A DNA stretch of 64,000 nt. It comes from Butyricimonas synergistica DSM 23225. Its GTDB lineage: Bacteria; Bacteroidota; Bacteroidia; Bacteroidales; Marinifilaceae. This document shows, piece by piece, positions 52,504 through 61,462 of this stretch; position 1 is the first letter of the stretch; the number at the start of each line of letters is the position of its first letter. The position numbers and the translations under genes were made by a program. Under the pieces are notes generated by a model. It saw only the letters and a program-made list of their open reading frames with translations. It ran no database searches and was not told the DNA's origin. Location of the stretch: NCBI RefSeq assembly GCF_000379665.1, contig NZ_KB903360.1:126175-190174 (forward strand), read 5' to 3'.

Positions 52504-54093
52504 ATGAATATGAAAAAAATATGTATATGGTTACTCGGCATATTCCCTTTTTTGTGGGGATGCTTCGAGGACGAGGGAAACTACAATTATAAAAAACTGA
52601 ATACCATCACGGAAGATGGTGGCATGGAATGGAAGTACACGATCCATGAAGGGGACGGGCTAAAAATTGAACCCAAACTCCATTTCAAATACGATAGTGT
52701 AAACGTGAATTTAAAATACGAATGGCTCATCGGGGACACCATCATTGAATCAGAAATTTTAGATGTTCCGGTTTATCCCGGTCCTCTTGGATATAAAATA
52801 TGCAATTTGAAAGTGACAGACTTGGATATTGATCTACCCTATTTCTTTCCTTTCGCCGTTGAAGTCTACGCTAAATACCAAACTTGCTGGTTGCTTCTTT
52901 CCGAAAAGGACGGGAAATCCAATCTTTCCCTGGTAAGAGAAAAGCACGAGGAAGGTGCTGACGGAAAAATCACCACGACCTACTTCGAAGAATTTGACGT
53001 CTACAAAAACGTAAACGGAAGAGAATTGGGAAGCGAACCGGTAAAATTAATCGAGCATTTCACTGGAAAAACAATGGGAAGCGAATTGGCTGAAGTATGG
53101 GTACTACAAAATGGAGAGAAAGGTACGGTTCTATTAAACGGAGCCTCTTTAAAGCATGAAAGTTACCTTGCCGAAGAGTTTATCGGGGATCAATTGCCGG
53201 CAAATTTCCGTATCAAAGACGCCATGTTTTTCTGCAACACACATTGGGTATTAAGCGAAGACGGGAAAATGTACAGTCGTTTAAGTGACGACCAAGCGCT
53301 TTTCCATGCTGGGCGTTTTGACCCGGAACCCGTGGGAGGAAAGAGGTATCATGTTAGCTTACTGCTCCCCTCTTGTTTCTACACGCTTTATGGCGGTCTT
53401 TTCTTTGAAAAAAATTCAAAACAATATATGTTTATCTACGATGGTCCATGGTATCCCGAAGAATCCGGAGAGATACGTCTCATCAATTGGAATAAATATG
53501 GAGACAATTTCACCCCCCTAAATGAAATGGGTGATCGGGAACCGATTTTTAGTGCCATCAGGGATTGCGGATATTATGCACCTGCCTATTATTACTGTAT
53601 CCTGTTCGATGAAAGCGAACAGAAATTCTATCGCCAATATTTTGAATTTGAAGCTAATTATGGTTTCGGGGTCTATCCTGTATATGAAGAAACCGTATTT
53701 CCGGGTAATGTGCTCACCAAAGAGTCAGAAGTTGCTATAGGACGAATGACCCCCTACTTGTTTTTCACAGGAGGCGCTAATCAGGAGAAATTATATTGGC
53801 TAAGCACTGAATCGTCTGATCCGAATGAATTACCCAGAAAATTTGAGTTCGATTTCAAGGGTGAGCGCATCACGTCTATCACCATCACTTCAGACGAAGA
53901 CTTGGGCGATCGGCTCGGAGTAGCCACAGAACAAGGCAAGTTCTATATCTTTAAATTCGATAACGTTATTCTAACCTCCGGGAAAACCCAAGAACCTTTA
54001 TACCAAATGCAAGGTAACCCGGGAAGTATCAAAGATGTCATTTACAAAGTAGCTGATGCCCAATCTTTCTGGGACGGAAAAGAAGGACGCTAA
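52504..54093 (+). CDS. PKD-like family lipoprotein
   Basis: A 529-residue lipoprotein (lipobox FPFLWGC) with an N-terminal Ig/PKD-like part (DGLKIEPKLHFKYDSVNVNLKYEWLIGDTIIES) and a propeller-like C-terminal half (CWLLLSEKDGKSNLSLVREK, ITSITITSDEDLGDRLGVATEQGKFYIFKFD). PKD-like lipoproteins of this type regularly close SusC-SusD-DUF4843 operons. It is followed by a strong terminator. Precise role unknown, probably ligand capture. Confidence 0.82.
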   Translation: MNMKKICIWLLGIFPFLWGCFEDEGNYNYKKLNTITEDGGMEWKYTIHEGDGLKIEPKLHFKYDSVNVNLKYEWLIGDTIIESEILDVPVYPGPLGYKICNLKVTDLDIDLPYFFPFAVEVYAKYQTCWLLLSEKDGKSNLSLVREKHEEGADGKITTTYFEEFDVYKNVNGRELGSEPVKLIEHFTGKTMGSELAEVWVLQNGEKGTVLLNGASLKHESYLAEEFIGDQLPANFRIKDAMFFCNTHWVLSEDGKMYSRLSDDQALFHAGRFDPEPVGGKRYHVSLLLPSCFYTLYGGLFFEKNSKQYMFIYDGPWYPEESGEIRLINWNKYGDNFTPLNEMGDREPIFSAIRDCGYYAPAYYYCILFDESEQKFYRQYFEFEANYGFGVYPVYEETVFPGNVLTKESEVAIGRMTPYLFFTGGANQEKLYWLSTESSDPNELPRKFEFDFKGERITSITITSDEDLGDRLGVATEQGKFYIFKFDNVILTSGKTQEPLYQMQGNPGSIKDVIYKVADAQSFWDGKEGR

Positions 54094-54126
54094 AATTCTT
54101 TGTACACGAATATTTTAATGTATTTC

Positions 54127-54157
54127 GGGCTGTCTAAAAGTAATAGACAGCCCTTTT
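54127..54157 (+). terminator. terminator of the protease/SusCD operon
   Basis: GGGCTGTCTA and TAGACAGCCC form a perfect ten-base-pair stem, followed by TTTTCTGTTT, 33 bases after the PKD-like gene. Confidence 0.9.
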
Positions 54158-54234
54158 CTGTTTATTTTAGAAAGTAATTCAAAAGTGGTTCGGAAAAACA
54201 AAATGCTGATCTGTACAACTTAGCACGAAGATAA

Positions 54235-54699
54235 TTACATATACCCCTTCTCCTTCAACATACCCTGAATCTTCATTGCTATTTGCATCCCCCATTGCTG
54301 ACCGACTTTCATGCTCTCGGTCATAATATTCGGTTGTGCGGCAGCCATTTTTTTACCCACGGGAGTTTCATAGAATTTGATAATTCCTTCCAGATCAGCC
54401 TTAGTCAAATGTTTCCAATAAATCGGGGCTAACATCCCGACTACATCATCCACGATATTTTTCATAATTTCCTCTTCCGCCGTTTTCCAGAATTCCTCGG
54501 GAACATTCGGCAATTGTTGCTTCATCATGGCGAACATCTGCGGGATAACCAGCTTGAAAGTAGCATCACCGCCAGAAACAACAATCATCTTTTTCAACGT
54601 TTCGACATACTCTTTTGAGGGTTGATCTTGAGGGGTTTTAGCTTCCGCAAAACTCAATAGACACAAGGAGAGCACGAGTAATAATAAAATTCTTTTCAT
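54235..54699 (-). CDS. DUF2059 domain secreted protein
   Basis: A 154-residue protein with a signal peptide (ILLLLVLSLCLLSFAEA) and a helical domain of the DUF2059 type (LEGIIKFYETPVGKKMAAAQPNIM, then a tail). The family is widespread, periplasmic and of unknown function. It is divergent from the peptidase gene at 54787 and has its own -7 element. Confidence 0.88.
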   Translation of the reverse strand: MKRILLLLVLSLCLLSFAEAKTPQDQPSKEYVETLKKMIVVSGGDATFKLVIPQMFAMMKQQLPNVPEEFWKTAEEEIMKNIVDDVVGMLAPIYWKHLTKADLEGIIKFYETPVGKKMAAAQPNIMTESMKVGQQWGMQIAMKIQGMLKEKGYM

Positions 54700-54725
54700 A
54701 GTCTTACAATTTTTAAATAGTGTAA

Positions 54726-54733
54726 CAAAGGTA
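54726..54733 (-). promoter_or_regulatory. -7 element for the DUF2059 gene
   Basis: TACCTTTG on the minus strand, 26 bases before the ATG; no clear -33 element. Confidence 0.5.
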
Positions 54734-54786
54734 TCTTTTTCACATAAAATTCATACCTTGCAGACTGAAAAATAAAGAACTGACCT

Positions 54787-56154
54787 ATGAAATATGTATT
54801 TACACTTGTCGTATCCCTATTATTAGCCTGCGGGACGTTGTTGGCAAACGGTCCGTTATTACAAAAATTGCAACAGATCAAGGAAATATCCGACATTCGG
54901 GAATTGAAAGTTCCCCCGTATAGCGAATATTACGAGTTTTTGTACGAACAACCGGTAGACCACGGCAATCCCTCGAAAGGAACATTCAAACAACGGGTAT
55001 TGCTCGGGCATCGCGACTTCAAGGCTCCGATGGTTGCCATCCTGGAAGGATATGGCATATATTCACCCATGCCGAGCGAATTATCACAATTATTCAACAC
55101 GAACCAACTTACCATAGAGCATCGCTTTTTCAATAACAGCAAACCTGCCGGTGAAACACCCTGGGAATACTTAACATTGAAACAAGCCGCCACAGACCAA
55201 CACGAGATCATCCAAACCCTGCGTCAAAAAGTATATCCCGACACGAGATGGATTTCCACCGGAATCAGCAAGGGAGGGCAAACCACGGTTTACCATCGTT
55301 ATTTTTACCCGGAAGACGTGGAAGTCAGCGTGCCTTACGTTGCCCCGATCAACCTCGAAAAAGTAGATCCCCGCTTGGAAAAATTCCTCTCTAAACTCGG
55401 GGATACTCCCGAGAACAAACATCTGCTGGAAGGCGGTGGCAAAGAGATCAAATGGCAAATTTTTGATTTCCAAAAGAGATGTTTTGAAAACTTGGATAAA
55501 CTCATGCCGTTCATGGAGCAATTAACTCGTACCAAAGCATATTCATTCCGTAAAGTCGGTGACGCGGAACGGGCTCTGAAACTCACAATCCTAGAATTCC
55601 CGTTTGCATTCTGGCAATGGGGAAACAACATCAACGATATGCCCCAACTGGAAGAAGAGGACTATAACGAAATATTCAACTATCTAGTAAAAGTATCCCC
55701 TCCCGATTTCTTTGATGACAAATCCATTGAAAATTTACAAGCCTTCTATTATGCCGCGCTGACCGAAACAGGTATGTACACCTATAATATCAAGCCGTTC
55801 AAAAAATTCTTCAAGGAAGAAAAAGAGAACGTGATCACGTTTGATTTCACTATGCCCAAGGGGTACGAGAATACGCCTTTCAACACGAAGCAAATGCAGG
55901 ATATAAACCATTGGTTGCAGACCAAGGCTGAAAATATGCTTTTCATCTACGGAGGAATTGACCCGTGGAGTGCGACAGCCGTGGACTTGAAAAAAAATAG
56001 CAAGTGTGTCAAATACGTGAAAGCAGACATGGACCACAAATGCCGGATCAAAAGCTTCGAGAATCTCACGCGAGACGCTATCTTGAAGACTTTGAAAGCA
56101 TGGATCAAGGGTGTCGAAGTAGAAGAGGATGTTGAAGAAGTCCTATTCTACTAA
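54787..56154 (+). CDS. S28/S37-type serine peptidase
   Basis: An alpha/beta-hydrolase peptidase of 455 residues related to the S37 prolyl tripeptidyl/tetrapeptidyl aminopeptidases (annotated S28 in some databases). The signal sequence may be a lipoprotein signal (LLLAC at 11-15) or an ordinary one cleaved near NG21. The nucleophile is S161 in GISKGGQT; the probable acid is in GGIDPWSATAV and the histidine in DMDHKCRI near the C-terminus, so the triad looks intact. Its 3' end overlaps waaA on the other strand by 12 bases. It would fit a peptide-using lifestyle. Confidence 0.85.
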   Translation: MKYVFTLVVSLLLACGTLLANGPLLQKLQQIKEISDIRELKVPPYSEYYEFLYEQPVDHGNPSKGTFKQRVLLGHRDFKAPMVAILEGYGIYSPMPSELSQLFNTNQLTIEHRFFNNSKPAGETPWEYLTLKQAATDQHEIIQTLRQKVYPDTRWISTGISKGGQTTVYHRYFYPEDVEVSVPYVAPINLEKVDPRLEKFLSKLGDTPENKHLLEGGGKEIKWQIFDFQKRCFENLDKLMPFMEQLTRTKAYSFRKVGDAERALKLTILEFPFAFWQWGNNINDMPQLEEEDYNEIFNYLVKVSPPDFFDDKSIENLQAFYYAALTETGMYTYNIKPFKKFFKEEKENVITFDFTMPKGYENTPFNTKQMQDINHWLQTKAENMLFIYGGIDPWSATAVDLKKNSKCVKYVKADMDHKCRIKSFENLTRDAILKTLKAWIKGVEVEEDVEEVLFY

Positions 56155-57366
56155 TAACTGACGCATAATCGCATCCGTGGCTCCCAACTGTTTATTGACA
56201 AACTTCAAAGCACTTTGCCCGGCTGCCTCAGCGATAGCCGGGCTATTTATTAACGAGTCGAGCAAGGAGGAGAACTGCTCTTTATCAGAAATAGAGAAAG
56301 CTCCCCCGCGGGCAATCAGATCTACCGCCTCTTTGAATTTGTGGTACTTGGGACCAAAGATCACCGGGATACCATAGATAGCGGCTTCCAACGTGTTGTG
56401 AATACCCTTTCCGAATCCCCCGCCGATGTAGGAGATCGAACCATAGCGGTATATGGATGACAATACCCCGATGGTATCTACCACGAGCACCTGACATTTC
56501 GTCACGTCGGCACTCTCGTCCGTGTAACGAGCCACAGGTTTGCGGCATTTACTCAAAATATCACGGATATGCCCTTCCCCGATCTCGTGGGGCACGATAA
56601 TCCATTTATAATTCCCTTCCTGCTTGTTGATATAATCAATGATAATCTCTTCATCCCCGGGCCAGGTACTCCCGCACACCACGGCACGGCGATCGTTACA
56701 GAATGCCTCCACCTTCTCGATTCGTTTAGCCGCATCCGCGATTTGCTTTACGCGGTCAAAACGGGTATCTCCCGTCTGTTGCACGTGGGTGATCCCGATA
56801 GACGAAAGTAATTTCACGGACTCTTCATCCTGCACGAAAAGCCGGGTAAAGAAGTGCAACATCCGGCGGTGCAATCCTCCCCATTTCTTGAAAAAAGGCT
56901 GCTCCCGGCGAAATATCGCGGAAATCAGGTAAGTAGGCACTTCACGCTCGTTCAACTCGTGAAGGTAATTGTACCAGTATTCGTACTTCACGAACACCGC
57001 GGCATCGGGATGCCACATCTTCACGAAACGGCGGGCATTCGCCGGAGTATCTGTCGGCAAGTAAAAAATATAATCCGCACCGGAATAATTCTTTCGAATC
57101 TCGTAGCCGGAAGGCGAGAAAAAAGTCAACAATACTTTCGTGTACGGTTCTTTTTCCTTCAACTTCTCGATCACCGGACGCCCTTGCTCGAACTCCCCGA
57201 GCGAAGCCGCGTGAAACCATACCAGCCGTCCTTTTCCCCGACCGGCAGCTTCCATCCGTTTCCATATACCTTTTCTGCCTTTCACCCATAAAGCCGCTTT
57301 CTCGTTAAACAGAGAAGCGACTCCGATAGCACAACGATACGCGATAATCCCGAAATTATATAACAT
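56143..57366 (-). CDS. waaA: Kdo transferase WaaA (KdtA)
   Basis: Adds 3-deoxy-D-manno-octulosonic acid to lipid A precursor in the inner membrane. The 407-residue protein has the N-terminal membrane anchor, WFHAASLGEFEQGRPVIE (contains the catalytic-base glutamate of the GEFEQ box), FVKYEYWYNYLHEL, QTGDTRFDRV, AVVCGSTWPGDEE, and the C-terminal GSISYIGGGFGKGIHNTLEAAIYGIPVIFGP. ATG at 57366 is preceded by a 243-base spacer with no gene apart from short repeats. Confidence 0.95.
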   Translation of the reverse strand: MLYNFGIIAYRCAIGVASLFNEKAALWVKGRKGIWKRMEAAGRGKGRLVWFHAASLGEFEQGRPVIEKLKEKEPYTKVLLTFFSPSGYEIRKNYSGADYIFYLPTDTPANARRFVKMWHPDAAVFVKYEYWYNYLHELNEREVPTYLISAIFRREQPFFKKWGGLHRRMLHFFTRLFVQDEESVKLLSSIGITHVQQTGDTRFDRVKQIADAAKRIEKVEAFCNDRRAVVCGSTWPGDEEIIIDYINKQEGNYKWIIVPHEIGEGHIRDILSKCRKPVARYTDESADVTKCQVLVVDTIGVLSSIYRYGSISYIGGGFGKGIHNTLEAAIYGIPVIFGPKYHKFKEAVDLIARGGAFSISDKEQFSSLLDSLINSPAIAEAAGQSALKFVNKQLGATDAIMRQLLVE

Positions 57367-57427
57367 TATTCTGTGATTTAATGATTTTAGATTCTGTGAT
57401 TACCTAGATTCAAGATCACATGATTAC

Positions 57428-57462
57428 AATCACTGAATCGCAAATCTCCGAATCACTGAATC
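57428..57462. repeat. AATCACTGAATC direct repeat
   Basis: Two exact copies (57428-57439, 57451-57462). A near copy, AATCACAGAATC, precedes the RND pump gene near 61447. They look like spacer repeats without coding content. Confidence 0.7.
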
Positions 57463-57609
57463 ATTTTCGCCGTCAAAGGTATAAAATTTCTTGCCCAATG
57501 GTATAGCTTTTGTAAATAACGTTAAGCCGGGAAGAAGGAATGAATTATTCTATTAAATTTACTGTCTGGAAAAAGTATGTGCTAGTATAACAATAAAACT
57601 TATCAGGTT

Positions 57610-58827
57610 ATGAAGATCAAAAGTCTATTAACGTGTATGGCAATAAGCCTTGTCACTCTCCTTCCGCTGCAAGCGCAGGTGGGCAAGGAGATGAAAGCAT
57701 TTCGCAACAAAGAAGGCATAACTGTAACGATGTTGACCCCGTCGCTTTACAAACTCTATAAACAAAGCGAACCGACTCTCGCGGCAGAAGAGGCTTTGAA
57801 GAAAATGAAAGAAATCAACGTGATGCAAGTCGACATAGAACGGGCGACCCCCAAAGTAGTCGAGGAGATCAACCAAAGACTATCTCCCGTCGTGGAGAAC
57901 GAATCCAAATACACTCTCGTGCGCAGCCACCGCGGAATGTACGGGCAGGAGCGTCTGTACGTCACGCAGAACAACGAACAAATCACCTCTCTGGTATTAT
58001 GGAGTGAAGAAAACGGCACGCTTTCCGTGATCGAGTTGAAAGGGGATATTGATCTGGATAATGTAGACGAGATAGCCTCGGCATTGAACGTGAAAGGACT
58101 CGACAGGCTGGCATACATAAATACCCCGGCGGAAGGAAGTTCTATCGCGGAGAGAATAGGCAACCCGATGGACTTCATCAAACGTATGGAGGAACGTTTC
58201 GGGATAAAGAGGGATTCCCTTTTCGGCGAAGATCCTTTCGGCTCTTTCCGGGAGCGACTTGACAAGATGGGCAGCATGGAAGACATGATGAAACGAGCCG
58301 AAGAGATGTTCCGCAGCATGGGTCCCCTCTTCGACGGGACAAAAGAGGACGGCATATCCGAATCCATTTCAAACGGTCTGGAAGTGATACGGGAAAACGG
58401 AAAAACCCGTATCAAGGTAAACGCTACCAACACAGAAATCGCTTATTTGATCGATGGAGTTGAAATTCCCACCGATAGCCTGAAAAACGGCTTCCCCGAG
58501 GAAATCGCCAACGTGATCATGGTAACCGAACCGGGTAACGCGAAAAAATCTTACGTGATTATTAACACGTTGAAAAAAGCCGGACAATTCATCAGCTATT
58601 CAAATGGTACATTGAAATACAAACACAAAAACCAAGAATTCACGGTGAATCCCGAGAAATTATCCGAACCGTCATTACTTGTCAACAACCGGCTCAAGAG
58701 GGCATTCAACGTCGACCCAATGCAAATCATTCAGATTCGCCCGGCAACGGACATCGAACGAAAAATACTGAATGCACCCTCCGCCCAAGTAGTTATCATC
58801 ACGGACGAAATGAATTTCGGGTTCTAA
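57610..58827 (+). CDS. DUF4252 domain protein
   Basis: A 405-residue exported protein (signal MKIKSLLTCMAISLVTLLPLQA). The N-terminal third resembles DUF4252 (GITVTMLTPSLYKLYK..., TLVRSHRGMYGQERLYV, LSVIELKGDIDLDNV), a Bacteroidetes family of unknown function. Residues about 190-240 form a methionine- and glutamate-rich, probably helical insertion (MEERFGIKRDSLFGEDPF to MKRAEEMFRSMGPLF). The C-terminal half (NTEIAYLIDGVEIPTDSL, IQIRPATDIERKI) is TonB-plug or carrier-like (…VVIITDEMNFGF). A role in signalling or surface transport is only a guess. Confidence 0.75.
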   Translation: MKIKSLLTCMAISLVTLLPLQAQVGKEMKAFRNKEGITVTMLTPSLYKLYKQSEPTLAAEEALKKMKEINVMQVDIERATPKVVEEINQRLSPVVENESKYTLVRSHRGMYGQERLYVTQNNEQITSLVLWSEENGTLSVIELKGDIDLDNVDEIASALNVKGLDRLAYINTPAEGSSIAERIGNPMDFIKRMEERFGIKRDSLFGEDPFGSFRERLDKMGSMEDMMKRAEEMFRSMGPLFDGTKEDGISESISNGLEVIRENGKTRIKVNATNTEIAYLIDGVEIPTDSLKNGFPEEIANVIMVTEPGNAKKSYVIINTLKKAGQFISYSNGTLKYKHKNQEFTVNPEKLSEPSLLVNNRLKRAFNVDPMQIIQIRPATDIERKILNAPSAQVVIITDEMNFGF

Positions 58828-58888
58828 CATTTTTCCCGCGTTCTCGTATAGCAGTTAGTAGAAAATAGACTAACACAATTTATACGCT

Positions 58889-60295
58889 ATGAGACTGGCT
58901 GCTATGACGAGGACGGGATGTATCCTGTCGTTTATCATTTTTACACTTATCACTTTGGCGGGGAAAGCTGCCCCGCCACAAGTCAACAAACCTTACAAAA
59001 GGACGAGCAACGCCCCCAACCTCCAACAGACTCTCCCCTCGAACGACGAGTGGTGGAAATTATTCAAAGATCCCATTCTCGACACCTTGATTGACAAAGC
59101 CGTTGTCAAAAACTACGATGTCCGTAATGCTATCCGCAAAATAGAAATGGCAAAAGCCAAATTACGGGTAGACCGAAGCCCTTATTACCCGACGATCTAT
59201 TTCGCGGGCAGCTATGCTCCCGAAAAGAGCAGCCTCAGTGCCGACAAGAAAAATATAATCGAACGGGTGGGAAGTGCCACGGTGAATTTAAACTGGGAAC
59301 TCGACGTTTTCGGTCGCATCCGTAAAGAAAGTTCCTCGCAGAAAGAATTTTATCTCGCCGCACAGGAAGACTACCGGGGTGTTATGGTATCGCTTGCCGC
59401 CCAACTATCCACGGCATATGTCAATCTCCGTTGTGCCCAAAAACAACTGGAAGTCACGCGAAGAAACATCGAATCCCAGAAACAAGTGATGGAACTCACG
59501 GAAACCAAGTTAAACGTGGGATTGGCTTCCCGGCTCGATGTGGCTCAGGCAAAAAGCCTCTACTTGCAAACGAAAGCATCCCTGCCGGGTATAGAGTCGA
59601 CGATCGCGCAACAAATCAACCTGATCGGGGTATTGATCGGGGAGCACGCCGAACCCATCCGGGATTCTTTATTCAAAGATCACCCGCTTCCGGAGAACCC
59701 GAGAGCGGCTGCCGTCGGGATTCCCGCCAACCTGATCCGCCAACGCCCGGACGTACGTTCTGCCGAACGAACGATTGACGGGCTTGCCGAAGCCGTCGGG
59801 GCAAGCCGTGCCGACTGGTGGCCGAAATTCCTCGTGACCGGATATATCGGTTATGCCTCCGAAAACTTCGAGCATCTCACGGACAAAGAAAATATGATTT
59901 GGCAAATTGCCCCTTCCATCAAATGGACAATATTCAGCGGGCGTAATCTCGTGGAGTCCAAGAAATCCGCCCAACTGCAATTGGACGAAGAGATCAACTC
60001 GTATAACCAAACCTTGCTCACCGCCTTGCAGGAAGTGGACAATGCCCTCGTGACTTACAACAAATCACTATCGCAGATTTCCGCCTTGAACGACGCCTAC
60101 CAGCAATCAAAGCTGACGTTGGACTTGGCGATAGAACAATATAAAAACGGCTTAACCAGCTACCAGAACGTGCTCACGTCACAACTGAGTTTATTGAATT
60201 ACGAGAATTCGCTCGTGGAAGCCCGTGCCGCATCGCTTCGCTACCTGATAGAACTCTACCAGGCTTTGGGAGGAGGATGGCCCGTGGAGAATTGA
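58889..60295 (+). CDS. outer-membrane efflux channel (TolC/OprM type)
   Basis: Channel component of an RND exporter, 468 residues. Typical motifs: WWKLFKDPILDTLIDKAVVKNYDVRNAIRKIEMAK, VNLNWELDVFGRIRKES, LAAQLSTAYVNLRCAQKQLEVTRRNIESQK, the second repeat PANLIRQRPDVRSAERTIDGLAEAVG and ALQEVDNALVTYNKSLSQ. There is no clear lipobox. The stop codon lies inside an ATTGAAA repeat. It opens a three-gene operon with the fusion protein and pump. Confidence 0.93.
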   Translation: MRLAAMTRTGCILSFIIFTLITLAGKAAPPQVNKPYKRTSNAPNLQQTLPSNDEWWKLFKDPILDTLIDKAVVKNYDVRNAIRKIEMAKAKLRVDRSPYYPTIYFAGSYAPEKSSLSADKKNIIERVGSATVNLNWELDVFGRIRKESSSQKEFYLAAQEDYRGVMVSLAAQLSTAYVNLRCAQKQLEVTRRNIESQKQVMELTETKLNVGLASRLDVAQAKSLYLQTKASLPGIESTIAQQINLIGVLIGEHAEPIRDSLFKDHPLPENPRAAAVGIPANLIRQRPDVRSAERTIDGLAEAVGASRADWWPKFLVTGYIGYASENFEHLTDKENMIWQIAPSIKWTIFSGRNLVESKKSAQLQLDEEINSYNQTLLTALQEVDNALVTYNKSLSQISALNDAYQQSKLTLDLAIEQYKNGLTSYQNVLTSQLSLLNYENSLVEARAASLRYLIELYQALGGGWPVEN

Positions 60296-60306
60296 AAATT
60301 GAAAAT
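60290..60306. repeat. short ATTGAAA repeat at the efflux-channel stop codon
   Basis: Two copies of ATTGAAA plus a partial one, the same unit as 5776-5806; the TGA of the channel gene is part of it. Confidence 0.75.
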
Positions 60307-60337
60307 GGACTTTACGGATTTAAAACTTTAAGAACTT

Positions 60338-61432
60338 ATGAACTTTAAGAACTTTATAAACTATTCTTTTGTTTTGGCTATCTTATTAGCAGGATGCGGG
60401 AAAACCAAGCAAAAGCAGGAGGCTCCGGAAGCACCTTCCGTGGAGGTGGCGCATCCCGGACTACGTACCGTGGTCTACACGTTCGAGTATCCCGGGTACA
60501 TGGAGGCAGAGCAGACGGTCAACCTGGTTGCCCGCGTATCGGGGTATCTCGATTCCTACCATTTCACACCCGGACAACGAGTGCGGGAAGGACAGACTCT
60601 TTTCGTGATTGAACCCCAACCGTACAAGGACAAAGTCGCCCAAGCCGAGGCAAACGTGGAAAGTTGCAAATCCAAACTGGCATACGCCAAGGCATCTTAC
60701 GAACGCATGAAAGAAGCGGTAAAAAACAAGGCAATCAGCGAGATTGACTATTTGCAAGCACAATCAGACTACGGAGAAGCCGTTGCCGCTTACGAGGATG
60801 CCCGGGCACAACTGAGTTCCGCGAATATCGACCTCTCCTATTGCACGGTGAAAGCGCCCTTCACGGGACGCATCTCCCGCAACATGATTGATGCCGGCAA
60901 CATGGTCGGAACCGCCGCCGACAATTCGGCACTGGCAACTATATACAAGGACAACCAGATGTACCTCTATTTCAACATGGCTTACGCCGACTTCATGCAA
61001 CTGCCCCAAGACAGTCCCTCGGCTTTGCCCGTCACGATACAAGACGTGAACAATCCCGAGAAAACGTGGATTGCTTCCCTCGATTACCGCTCGCCCAATG
61101 TAGACCTCAGCACGGGAACTATCACGGTACGGGCTATCGCCAGAAACCCGAACGGGGAATTACTGAGCGGGATGTACGTGAAAGTCGTCGTGCCTTACAA
61201 AAGTGTCCCTAAAGCGGTCGTCATTCCCGAAGCCTCCATCGGCACCAACCAGGGAGGACGCTACGTCTATCTCGTGACACCCGACAATACCGTGGAATTC
61301 CGCCAGGTAAAAGTCGGAGTCCTCACCCCCGACGGTATGCGGGAAATCATCAACGGCGCTACCACGGAAGACCGTTACGTAACCAAAGCCCTCATCAACA
61401 TCCGCCCAGGAATGAAAATCAACCCATTTTAG
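60338..61432 (+). CDS. RND periplasmic membrane fusion protein (lipoprotein)
   Basis: HlyD/AcrA-type adaptor of 364 residues linking pump and channel. Lipobox AILLAGC, beta-barrel/lipoyl segments (VARVSGYLDSYHFTPGQRVREGQTLFVIEPQPY), a helical hairpin (QAEANVESCKSKLAYAKASYERM...), the second lipoyl half LSYCTVKAPFTGRISRNMIDAGNMVG and the C-terminal barrel (GRYVYLVTPDNTVEFRQVKVG). It lies 43 bases after the channel gene. Confidence 0.94.
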   Translation: MNFKNFINYSFVLAILLAGCGKTKQKQEAPEAPSVEVAHPGLRTVVYTFEYPGYMEAEQTVNLVARVSGYLDSYHFTPGQRVREGQTLFVIEPQPYKDKVAQAEANVESCKSKLAYAKASYERMKEAVKNKAISEIDYLQAQSDYGEAVAAYEDARAQLSSANIDLSYCTVKAPFTGRISRNMIDAGNMVGTAADNSALATIYKDNQMYLYFNMAYADFMQLPQDSPSALPVTIQDVNNPEKTWIASLDYRSPNVDLSTGTITVRAIARNPNGELLSGMYVKVVVPYKSVPKAVVIPEASIGTNQGGRYVYLVTPDNTVEFRQVKVGVLTPDGMREIINGATTEDRYVTKALINIRPGMKINPF

Positions 61433-61462
61433 ATTTAATATTACTAAATCACAGAATCGATT

